This document shows, piece after piece, positions 1 to 5,147 of a stretch of 5,147 bases of DNA (within the stretch, counting starts at the first letter, position 1; each line of letters opens with the position of its first letter). The position numbers were made by a program, and so were the translations under genes. Origin of the DNA: JBBSJV01 sp038256935 (lineage in GTDB: Bacteria; Patescibacteriota; JACMRA01); the NCBI GenBank assembly GCA_038256935.1, contig JBBSJV010000091.1, positions 1-5,147 on the forward strand, read 5' to 3'. A model generated the notes under the pieces. That model was not told the origin of the DNA. It did not search any database and saw only the letters and a program-made list of their open reading frames with translations.

Positions 1-33
1 GGTCTGTGTGATGGGTTAGGTTTGTATTATTTT

Positions 34-435
34 TTACAAAAAAGCTTTTCGATTTTCTGGTAAAGTCATTATTACTAACATTGCTGTAAACAATATTAAA
101 AGTAAAATATTTACGATGAAATCTGTGTTATTTGTATTCTGTATTAATATTCTAATAATCTCAGAAAACATAAAAATCATGCTTAAACATATGTTAACAA
201 CAGTTAGCCAATAACCAGCTTTGCTTCTTTTAATAAATAAAGGTGTTGCTACTAAGAAAGACAAGCTCAGAAACAATGTTACTATAAACGTTTGATAATC
301 AAATAAAGAAAACTGAAGAAATAAGGCAAGAATAAAACTAATTGATGAAAATAATAAGTAATTTCCCATTAGTAATTGGAGACATAAAATAACATTAAGA
401 AAGCGCCCTTGGGATTTTATAGTGTTTTGTTGCAT
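34..435 (-). CDS. Four-helix membrane protein, possible immunity protein
   Basis: A 133-residue hydrophobic protein that I do not recognise as a named family. Four membrane segments are visible: a long one at about residues 13-42 and shorter ones at 49-68, 76-97 and 106-124. Short basic stretches lie between them (KRSK at 69-72, NRK near the C-terminus), so it is probably an inner-membrane protein. It lies 104 nt downstream of the module C immunity gene on the same strand. The ATG at 435-433 is the first in the frame, but no clear Shine-Dalgarno sequence precedes it, only AT-rich DNA. A membrane protein at the end of a toxin/immunity array could be an immunity protein against a pore-forming toxin, possibly left behind when its toxin was lost. 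It could equally be an unrelated flanking gene. The coding call is fairly firm; the role is inferred from position only. Confidence 0.72.
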   Translation of the reverse strand: MQQNTIKSQGRFLNVILCLQLLMGNYLLFSSISFILALFLQFSLFDYQTFIVTLFLSLSFLVATPLFIKRSKAGYWLTVVNICLSMIFMFSEIIRILIQNTNNTDFIVNILLLILFTAMLVIMTLPENRKAFL

Positions 436-539
436 AATTTTGTTGATTAAAAATTTTATTAAATATTTACTGTGGGGTTTTGTAATAGTATATAGTCTAA
501 ATGTTTTAAAGTTTGTTTTTCTTTGATAACTTACATTGG

Positions 540-950
540 CTATGCTACTAACGGCTCATCATTTGATATAATCTCAATAACTTCTTCATTAGTAAAGATC
601 AAAAAGTGTTTAATATTTTTAAAAATATTTTCATCGTAAATGTTATTACTTACATTTTTCAACCAAGTTATATATTCAGAGTCTTGAGTTACATACATAG
701 CAGATCTATTTATTTCTCCACCAATGTCATATTTGCCAGAAAACAAAAAACTCTCATTTGTGACTCTATAACTTTCAATGCTGCTAAATGTAATTTTATA
801 AATTTCTTTCTTTACAGTAAATATTTCAATTTCTAAAGATTCTTTATTTTTATGATCATTATCTGAAACATATGAGCTTCTCATTGTCAGACTCCTCAAA
901 TATATAGAATGATCGAAAATTGTTGGGTAGGTGTTTAATTTAGTTGTCAT
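540..950 (-). CDS. Candidate immunity protein for the module C toxin
   Basis: A soluble protein of 136 residues from the chosen start, with no signal peptide or membrane segment. I chose the ATG at 950-948 (MTTKLN...) because it overlaps the end of the toxin frame (stop at 942-940) by 11 nt, typical translational coupling for toxin/immunity pairs. An in-frame ATG at 992-990 would add 14 residues and give a 53-nt overlap. Neither start has a strong ribosome binding site. The middle holds alternating beta-like segments (EIYKITFSSIESYRV). The C-terminus (KHFLIFTNEEVIEIISNDEP) resembles endings I associate with small cytoplasmic immunity proteins, but I cannot give a family name. By position its inferred job is to bind and neutralise the 85-residue toxic tip encoded just upstream, protecting the producer and its siblings. 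Confidence is high that it is a gene and moderate that it is an immunity gene. Confidence 0.82.
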   Translation of the reverse strand: MTTKLNTYPTIFDHSIYLRSLTMRSSYVSDNDHKNKESLEIEIFTVKKEIYKITFSSIESYRVTNESFLFSGKYDIGGEINRSAMYVTQDSEYITWLKNVSNNIYDENIFKNIKHFLIFTNEEVIEIISNDEPLVA

Positions 951-2754
951 AACGAAATTTAGTTCTTTTGTTGTTGATTTCAATAATTTCAATAGTTGGC
1001 TGTCCAGAATTAGAGCCAGATCTTACATTAATAGATCTACCATCAGGTAAAATTCCTGCAATCGTTCCGTTATCATATGTCTTTATATTTGAAGGGTTTA
1101 GGTTATTAAAGTCACTTATTGCTTGTTGGTGTCCACCTTGTCTAACATACTGCGTTGTTTTTCCTTTGGTAACTATGCCCAGAGTTGAATTTGATACCAA
1201 ATCATCAACATTATTGATAACAGGTACAGTTCCTTTCACACCCTTAGTAACTCCACCAACCCCAGGTATATCATCACATGCAACACACCTTACCCCATCA
1301 TCAAGTACTGGGACTAAATTGTCTAGTTGAGATGCTGCTCCTCTGCCTAAAGCTCTACTTAATGCTGGAGCTACTACTTTAATAGCTTTGTAGCCTGTAA
1401 TTTCTACTATAGCTCCAATTACTGCATCTCTAACTCCTATTCCTATTGCTCTACCTTGGTCTATTTCTCCATCGTAGCGTTGCTGTCTTGTTATTTCATT
1501 TTGATAACCTACTCCTCCTACAAGCCCTGCTCCACAAGCTGAACCTCCAACTCCTGCGGTTGCAAGTCCAATCATTAAACAGCCTACTCCTCCAAGTGTT
1601 AGGGTAAAACTGTTGATGGCCTGACTATTTAGTTCAAAGGCGTAATCACTAGCCCTTTGATAGTTATTTAGTAAAGAAGGAAGAGCTGATTCTAGCCCTA
1701 CTCTTTCTAAGGATAATATATTTAGTAAAGAGTTTCTTTTGTTTTTTAGATCTAATCCGTGGTTACTTACTATTCCGTTAATATTTGCTAGAGCATCACT
1801 GTATTTAGTTTGAGCATTGGTTAAATCTCTTTGATATGCAGCTTGATCAAATTCTAACCAAATACGGGTGTTGTCTTGGATGTATTTATCCCTTCCTCTA
1901 ACATTTGGAGAAACGCTTAGATCATAATTTCTTGCTATGTTACTGTGATGAGTATTACAGCCGTAGGGGAAAACTGTATCTGTCATACAAATTGCCGTAA
2001 ATGCAATATCGCTTTCTAATTTGTCGTAGGCTAGTTTTTCACTTGACCTTGCGTAGTCTTGCCAGGAGGGGATGAAAATTCTTTGCACCATGTATCCACC
2101 GTTACTTGCTTTATCTTGAATATCTTGTATTTCAAAATGAGCATCAATCATTTTTTTGCTTTCCGGCATTAACTGTTGGTTTCTGGCATTGGTTGTACCA
2201 AAGTCTTTACCTTTTGCAATTGTTGTATTGATCGTGTTTTGATTTTGTTGTGATTGATTTTGCAATATTGGATTTAAGGCCTTTAATGCATCGCCACTGG
2301 CTTTTCTTTCTTTACAAAAAGGTAGGATATCCCAGCAATACCCATCCCACTCCCGATTCATTACAGAGTTTTGATTACTTAATTGGTAAGGATTAGTTGT
2401 AGAATTAGAATGGCTAGTTCCAACTAAAGCCGCATTCTCCATCGGATCATAATCTACTCCATTAGCTAATGGATCAACAGAGTAGAAAGTAGAAGTAGCT
2501 GTATCCAGATGTCTTCTACCAAAGTTAAGAGTATTTCCTGCTTGTTTGGTATCACTATTTCCTTTGTTGTTTGAAGTAGAAAGATTTATCTCTTCCCAAC
2601 TTCCCTGATAACTTGGTAGTGGGACTGTGTTGTTAATTATGTCTTGCGGGTTATTTAACTTAGCACTAGAATTAATCTCTTCTAAGAAACTATTTATATT
2701 TAGCTTACTCTTAGTTCTAACTCCAAACGGATCAAAGGCTTGGGTGTAGATGCT
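940..2754 (-). CDS. Orphan C-terminal toxin cassette without a proper start (module C)
   Basis: An uninterrupted frame of 604 codons bounded upstream by a stop at 2757-2755. The first ATG is codon 105 (2442-2440), inside conserved-looking sequence and with a GGAG too far upstream (14 nt), so it is probably not a native start. The frame looks like the displaced 3' end of a large toxin gene. Residues 1-227 are upstream toxin-protein sequence rich in Asn, Ser and Gln. Residues 228-296 are the block shared with module B, with Cys256, Cys266 and a His-His pair. Residues 297-380 look helical, 382-416 and 436-464 are Gly/Ala-rich and hydrophobic, and a CVAC sits at 490-493. Residues 520-604 form the toxic tip, with GGHQQAISDF at 540-549, GILPDGRSINVR at 567-578, QPTIEI at 585-590 and KFRY at 599-602. 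This tip pattern resembles small RNase-type ends (barnase/EndoU/colicin/RelE-like folds) of contact-dependent toxins; that assignment is from memory and tentative. The overlapping downstream gene is its likely immunity gene. Confidence 0.8.
   Translation of the reverse strand, partial: SIYTQAFDPFGVRTKSKLNINSFLEEINSSAKLNNPQDIINNTVPLPSYQGSWEEINLSTSNNKGNSDTKQAGNTLNFGRRHLDTATSTFYSVDPLANGVDYDPMENAALVGTSHSNSTTNPYQLSNQNSVMNREWDGYCWDILPFCKERKASGDALKALNPILQNQSQQNQNTINTTIAKGKDFGTTNARNQQLMPESKKMIDAHFEIQDIQDKASNGGYMVQRIFIPSWQDYARSSEKLAYDKLESDIAFTAICMTDTVFPYGCNTHHSNIARNYDLSVSPNVRGRDKYIQDNTRIWLEFDQAAYQRDLTNAQTKYSDALANINGIVSNHGLDLKNKRNSLLNILSLERVGLESALPSLLNNYQRASDYAFELNSQAINSFTLTLGGVGCLMIGLATAGVGGSACGAGLVGGVGYQNEITRQQRYDGEIDQGRAIGIGVRDAVIGAIVEITGYKAIKVVAPALSRALGRGAASQLDNLVPVLDDGVRCVACDDIPGVGGVTKGVKGTVPVINNVDDLVSNSTLGIVTKGKTTQYVRQGGHQQAISDFNNLNPSNIKTYDNGTIAGILPDGRSINVRSGSNSGQPTIEIIEINNKRTKFRYDN
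1867..2073 (-). repeat. Shared 69-codon homology block, copy in module C
   Basis: This stretch aligns without gaps to 3930-4136. By hand count 163 of 207 bases match (about 79%) and 60 of 69 encoded residues match. It encodes a segment starting IPSWQDYARSSEKLAYD, with a Cys pair ten residues apart (ICMTDTVFPYGCN), then HH, then ARNYDLSVSPN, ending KYIQDNT. The first 21 bases of the plus-strand copy (1867-1887), at the toxin-proximal edge, are identical in both copies. Similarity falls away sharply below 1867 and above 2073. I infer a conserved pre-toxin domain that also serves as the homology arm for cassette exchange. The Cys pair suggests an extracytoplasmic disulfide. Confidence 0.92.
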
Positions 2755-2783
2755 TTACAAATTGAAGTAATGTCAGCAGGCTG

Positions 2784-3056
2784 TTACTTTGACTTCTTAA
2801 TAAGATCAATAATATTAAAAAAGCTTCCAGCTATAGGCAAAACTCCAATTCTAAATAAAAAAGAATGTTCATCATAAAAACTAATAAAGTTTACATCATT
2901 GTTTTTCTTTTTAATGTTCCACAGTAGATTTATTATTGACGTTATAATTGAAAATGAAATTAATATTAATATTGAATAAGTAGGCATACCCTGTTCATAC
3001 AATATGATTGATAAGCCAATGTGAAATAAATATAAAAATATAAGTAATAGTGACAT
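2784..3056 (-). CDS. Small membrane protein, second candidate immunity gene of module B
   Basis: A 90-residue protein with two clear membrane segments (about residues 2-20 and 27-47), a charged loop (KKKNND at 49-54), and a third weaker hydrophobic stretch at 68-86 ending in lysines. Its ATG at 3056-3054 lies one base after the stop of the preceding small membrane gene and has no visible Shine-Dalgarno sequence, so translation is probably coupled. Its tail (LPIAGSFF at 73-80) matches the tail of that neighbour (IPIIGTFF at 66-73), which suggests the two are distant paralogues. I do not recognise the family. Lying directly downstream of the hydrophobic toxin tip of module B, it is most simply read as a membrane immunity protein. 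Only 29 nt separate its end from the start of the module C open frame, so the cassette edge falls there. Confidence 0.75.
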   Translation of the reverse strand: MSLLLIFLYLFHIGLSIILYEQGMPTYSILILISFSIITSIINLLWNIKKKNNDVNFISFYDEHSFLFRIGVLPIAGSFFNIIDLIKKSK

Positions 3057-3057
3057 G

Positions 3058-3303
3058 TTAGCGTTTACTGATATAAAAAATTAAAAAAAATGTACCGATG
3101 ATTGGTATAAAATATAAATTGTTATTTTTTACATTAAGGCCTTTATTAATGGCAAAAATATTTATACTAACAAGGTAGCTTCCCATTATTATATAAGCAA
3201 TTAACGAAAAACCAATATAAGTTAAAAGAAAATAGACTATAACTATAAATAGTAAGAAAAATATATTTATAAATAATTTTTTTAAATTTATGTTTTGCCT
3301 CAT
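3058..3303 (-). CDS. Small membrane protein, first candidate immunity gene of module B
   Basis: An 81-residue, very hydrophobic protein with a basic N-terminus (KK at 8-9) and three predicted membrane segments at about residues 9-30, 31-52 and 63-78, ending in KR. Its ATG (3303-3301) overlaps the stop of the module B toxin frame as ATGA, the classic 4-nt overlap for translational coupling, so the two are made together if the toxin frame is translated. Membrane immunity proteins are the rule for pore-forming colicins and for contact-dependent toxins that act at the inner membrane. Together with the hydrophobic toxin tip, that supports a membrane-acting pair. I do not recognise a named family. 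The gene call is strong from its spacing; the role is inferred. Confidence 0.8.
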   Translation of the reverse strand: MRQNINLKKLFINIFFLLFIVIVYFLLTYIGFSLIAYIIMGSYLVSINIFAINKGLNVKNNNLYFIPIIGTFFLIFYISKR

Positions 3304-4232
3304 ACAATATCTTCTTCATTTAATTTATATTCTGTGCAAGTCCAGTACCACCCAGGTAAGCAAATTACAGTTTGATTATTTTTATCTTCAGTAATAATAC
3401 CTCTATCATCCATTCTAATTTTTTCTGGATTAGCCACTGCCGGATTTTGCTCTTTAGGTAAAAGTGTAGATATCACACCAATAGCTCCTCCAATTAAACA
3501 TCCATAAGGCCCCATTGTACAACCTGCTTTCGCAGATAAGTCAATCGTAAGAGCATTTGCAGACTCATCAATAACAAATTTTTTAGTTTCCTTAAAGTCT
3601 TGATTGTCATTCTGATTTGATAAATCTTTATGCATATTCAGTGCTAAACCTGCAACTGTTAGCACATAACCATACCCCTGAGAAATATTTTTAACTCCAG
3701 GATCACTCAGGCCTTCACCAATAACTACTCCAATATTTGCGACATTTGAATTATTTTGAATTACACATAAAAAACTATCAATTATGCTTTGACATTTTGA
3801 ACTATTATTACCGCTTGGTTTTGAAGGATTAGGGTTCCTAAACTGATACCGACTCATATCAGTAAGATCAGTGGCATAAGTAGTATTAATCTCTGGCCTT
3901 CCTACAAATACTTGGACTTGTTCATACCAGGTGTTGTCTTGGATGTATTTCTCTCTCCCTGCTACGTTTGGAGAAACACTTAGATCGTAGTTTCTAGCGA
4001 TGCTGCTATGATGGCTGTTACAACCGTAGGGGAAGGTTGTATCAGTTTTGCATATACTTGCAAAGGCAATATCTGATTCTAGTCTATCGTAGGCTAGTTT
4101 TTCACTGCTTCTTGCGTAGTCTTGCCAGGATGGGATATGGGCTATGGTTTTGGTTTGATAGACATCTTGATAAGTTGTGACTGTGGTTTCTACTACATTT
4201 GCATTTGGAGATAGACATGTGAGTGTACTTAG
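3300..4232 (-). CDS. Orphan C-terminal toxin cassette without a start (module B), possible membrane-acting toxin
   Basis: An open frame of 310 codons bounded upstream by a stop at 4235-4233. No ATG, GTG or TTG occurs before codon 126 (ATG at 3857-3855), which lies past the conserved block and has no ribosome binding site. The frame is therefore probably a displaced 3' end of a toxin gene rather than a free-standing gene. Residues 1-32 are variable. Residues 33-101 are the block shared with module C, with Cys61 and Cys71. Residues 102-310 are unlike module C. They carry six cysteines (147, 156, 238, 245, 291, 299) and short Gly-rich hydrophobic segments at 163-172, 187-199 and 242-258 (PYGCLIGGAIGVISTLL). 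No nuclease motif is visible. Because the two genes coupled downstream are membrane proteins, I infer a toxin that acts in the inner membrane. If only the ATG at codon 126 is used, the product would be 185 residues, starting MSRYQF. Confidence 0.78.
   Translation of the reverse strand, partial: LSTLTCLSPNANVVETTVTTYQDVYQTKTIAHIPSWQDYARSSEKLAYDRLESDIAFASICKTDTTFPYGCNSHHSSIARNYDLSVSPNVAGREKYIQDNTWYEQVQVFVGRPEINTTYATDLTDMSRYQFRNPNPSKPSGNNSSKCQSIIDSFLCVIQNNSNVANIGVVIGEGLSDPGVKNISQGYGYVLTVAGLALNMHKDLSNQNDNQDFKETKKFVIDESANALTIDLSAKAGCTMGPYGCLIGGAIGVISTLLPKEQNPAVANPEKIRMDDRGIITEDKNNQTVICLPGWYWTCTEYKLNEEDIV
3930..4136 (-). repeat. Shared 69-codon homology block, copy in module B
   Basis: The partner of 1867-2073: gapless, in frame, and equally long. 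The encoded residues differ at nine positions, mostly conservative (for example Arg/Lys, Asp/Glu, Ser/Thr). Most base differences are silent or conservative, as expected if the block is or recently was under protein-level selection. The 21 bases at 3930-3950, next to the toxin junction, are identical to 1867-1887. Upstream of 4136 the two modules differ (QTKTIAH here versus YMVQRIF in module C). Confidence 0.92.
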
Positions 4233-4252
4233 CTATCCTTGAAATTGCAAAA

Positions 4253-4816
4253 TTACTCCAACCCTTCAATATTAGTATCAACTACTTGTATGTTTTGAGC
4301 GTAGATGTATAGTTGCCCTGATAATTCCATAACATCTCTATCGGTATATATTTCTTTAGTTTCATAAACAACTTGTAAAAACATTTCATACTTATCAACT
4401 AAGAAAATGGTTTGATCAGCAAATAAAATTTTATTATCAGGGTTAGAGTTATTTAACGTATACTCAAATATATTATCTTTAAAATCTAAGTAATTTTCTA
4501 CCAAAGAGAAGTTTTTTTCCTTGGCTTGATCATATATTTTTTGTTTAGTTTTTTCCTCTTTGTAATCTATTGGGTTAGAATATTTAATATTATTGATTTT
4601 TATCGTAAAAAATTTATCGTTGTTATCGCAAGATTCAAAATTAACATACAATTTTTCACCTTCTTTCCATACTTCTCCCATGAACTTACCCCACTGAACT
4701 CTACCATCGAAGTTGAAGAAATCCTCTGGTAGGTCAGGGTGATTTTTTCTATCATGCTTGGATAGAACTCCATCATCAATTACATTTTTTAATTCAATAA
4801 AGTTTTTAATTTGCAT
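4253..4816 (-). CDS. Candidate immunity protein for the module A toxin
   Basis: A soluble 187-residue protein, rich in Asp, Glu, Asn and Lys, with no signal peptide or membrane segment. The ATG at 4816-4814 is the first in the frame and lies 12 nt after the stop of the module A toxin. No good Shine-Dalgarno sequence is visible in the AT-rich gap, so coupling to the toxin is likely. Features include an N-terminal FIELKNVIDDGV, a Trp-containing segment (RVQWGKFMGEVWKEGE), a Lys/Glu-rich middle (DYKEEKTKQK) and an acidic C-terminal end. The overall acidic look fits an inhibitor of a basic nuclease tip, and the position makes it the cognate immunity candidate. I do not recognise a named immunity family. 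Its stop is only 20 nt from the beginning of the module B open frame, which marks another cassette edge. Confidence 0.85.
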   Translation of the reverse strand: MQIKNFIELKNVIDDGVLSKHDRKNHPDLPEDFFNFDGRVQWGKFMGEVWKEGEKLYVNFESCDNNDKFFTIKINNIKYSNPIDYKEEKTKQKIYDQAKEKNFSLVENYLDFKDNIFEYTLNNSNPDNKILFADQTIFLVDKYEMFLQVVYETKEIYTDRDVMELSGQLYIYAQNIQVVDTNIEGLE

Positions 4817-4828
4817 ATAATTACAATA

Positions 4829-5147
4829 TTATGGCTTTGCCTCTTCACCAGGCTTTAAATGACTTTTTTCTTTCCCACCACCAATAGGCTTACCATCTTT
4901 ATCGAGATACTGATCCTTCTTGCTTTTAGAATCTGGGTTATGCCTGTGATAGTGATCTTTTGCATCCCAACCTTGTCCATTTGGAGCTCCAGGATGAAAG
5001 TCTAATACATCACCTGTTTCAGGATTAACATATCGTGTACCGTGTTTATGCCTATCATCAACTTTATACCCCCTGTCAAGTAGGTCATCTGGGTTTGCGG
5101 GTAAAACAATTGGAACAGGTTTGACACCATATGTACTTCTAGCGCCA
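4829..5147 (-). CDS. C-terminal end of a polymorphic toxin, likely nuclease tip (module A, 5' end outside window)
   Basis: The frame is open from the window edge to the TAA at 4831-4829 and gives the last 105 residues of a longer protein; codons begin at 5146. It is strongly hydrophilic and rich in His, Gly, Asp and Pro. Visible elements are VKPVPIVLPANPDDLL (8-23), RHKHGTRYVNPETG (32-45), a His cluster DHYHRHNP (64-71), QYLDKDGKP (79-87) and SHLKPG (95-100). A compact C-terminal domain with RYxxPxTG, a central HYH and a terminal SHxxPG is familiar from the toxic ends of large secreted toxins, and the clustered histidines suggest a metal-dependent or general acid-base nuclease. I cannot give a family number. 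The immunity candidate follows after 12 nt. The conserved block seen in modules B and C would lie outside the window, so I cannot tell whether this is the expressed full-length gene or another displaced cassette. Confidence 0.75.
   Translation of the reverse strand, partial: GARSTYGVKPVPIVLPANPDDLLDRGYKVDDRHKHGTRYVNPETGDVLDFHPGAPNGQGWDAKDHYHRHNPDSKSKKDQYLDKDGKPIGGGKEKSHLKPGEEAKP

Noticed and set aside
436..539. Promoter or terminator in the AT-rich gap between the module C immunity gene and the last membrane gene
   Set aside because: A TATACT-like hexamer exists on the minus strand (487-492), but no convincing -35 box is correctly spaced from it. The AT palindrome-like tract near 450-470 has no GC-rich stem, so neither call is supported.
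606..836. Plus-strand open frame of 76 codons
   Set aside because: It lies antisense inside the module C immunity gene, has no ribosome binding site, and its Phe/Ile/Asn-rich product looks like AT-rich antisense translation.
968..1330. Plus-strand open frame of 120 codons
   Set aside because: It is antisense to the toxic tip of module C, whose minus-strand frame carries recognisable motifs and a coupled immunity gene.
2440..2442. ATG as the true start of a 500-residue free-standing protein
   Set aside because: The frame continues open and protein-like for 104 codons upstream, and the GGAG present is 14 nt away, too far for a normal ribosome binding site. Expression of a 500-residue product is still possible.
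2722..2736. FDPFG at the start of module C as an Rhs core boundary (DPxG)
   Set aside because: There are no YD repeats and no Rhs hallmark residues around it, and it lies over 200 residues before the real point of divergence.
1867..4136. Repeats as insertion-sequence ends or a CRISPR array
   Set aside because: There are only two copies, in direct orientation, about 2 kb apart. They are in frame with protein-level conservation, with no transposase gene and no regular spacing.
4526..4732. Plus-strand open frame of 68 codons
   Set aside because: It is antisense to the module A immunity gene and shows no independent coding evidence.

Overview
This AT-rich window (roughly one third G+C by eye) is coded entirely on the minus strand and is almost fully packed with genes. 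It reads as an array of polymorphic-toxin modules: each is the C-terminal end of a large secreted toxin protein followed directly by one or two candidate immunity genes. I see no phage, transposase, tRNA, rRNA or CRISPR signature. The composition and the large modular toxin proteins suggest an AT-rich Gram-negative bacterium with a contact-dependent or similar interbacterial toxin system, but I cannot name the organism from this sequence.

Layout in the direction of transcription (high to low coordinates). Module A: the last 105 residues of a toxin whose start lies beyond the window (4829-5147), a His-rich probable nuclease tip, followed 12 nt later by a 187-residue candidate immunity gene (4253-4816). 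Module B: an open frame of 310 codons with no ATG, GTG or TTG before codon 126 (3300-4232). It holds 32 variable codons, a conserved 69-codon block, and a small Cys- and Gly-rich hydrophobic toxin tip. It is coupled by an ATGA overlap to a small membrane protein gene (3058-3303), which is followed after 1 nt by a second one (2784-3056). Module C: an open frame of 604 codons whose only ATG is at codon 105 (940-2754). It holds about 227 codons of upstream toxin-protein sequence, the same 69-codon block, a Gly-rich hydrophobic linker, and an 85-residue tip resembling small RNase-type tips of contact-dependent toxins. Its immunity gene (540-950) overlaps it by 11 nt. Last comes a four-helix membrane protein gene (34-435), which could be the immunity gene of another module or an unrelated flanking gene. 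Bases 1-33 hold nothing I can recognise.

The central observation is that modules B and C share a block of 69 codons without gaps (60/69 residues identical and about 79% of bases identical, counted by hand). After the shared residues KYIQDNT the two proteins become unrelated, and their neighbouring genes are unrelated too. Both frames lack a credible start. This is the architecture of displaced, silent toxin/immunity cassettes that can recombine onto the end of a full-length toxin gene through the shared block and so change its warhead. Module A may be the end of the expressed gene, or another displaced cassette.
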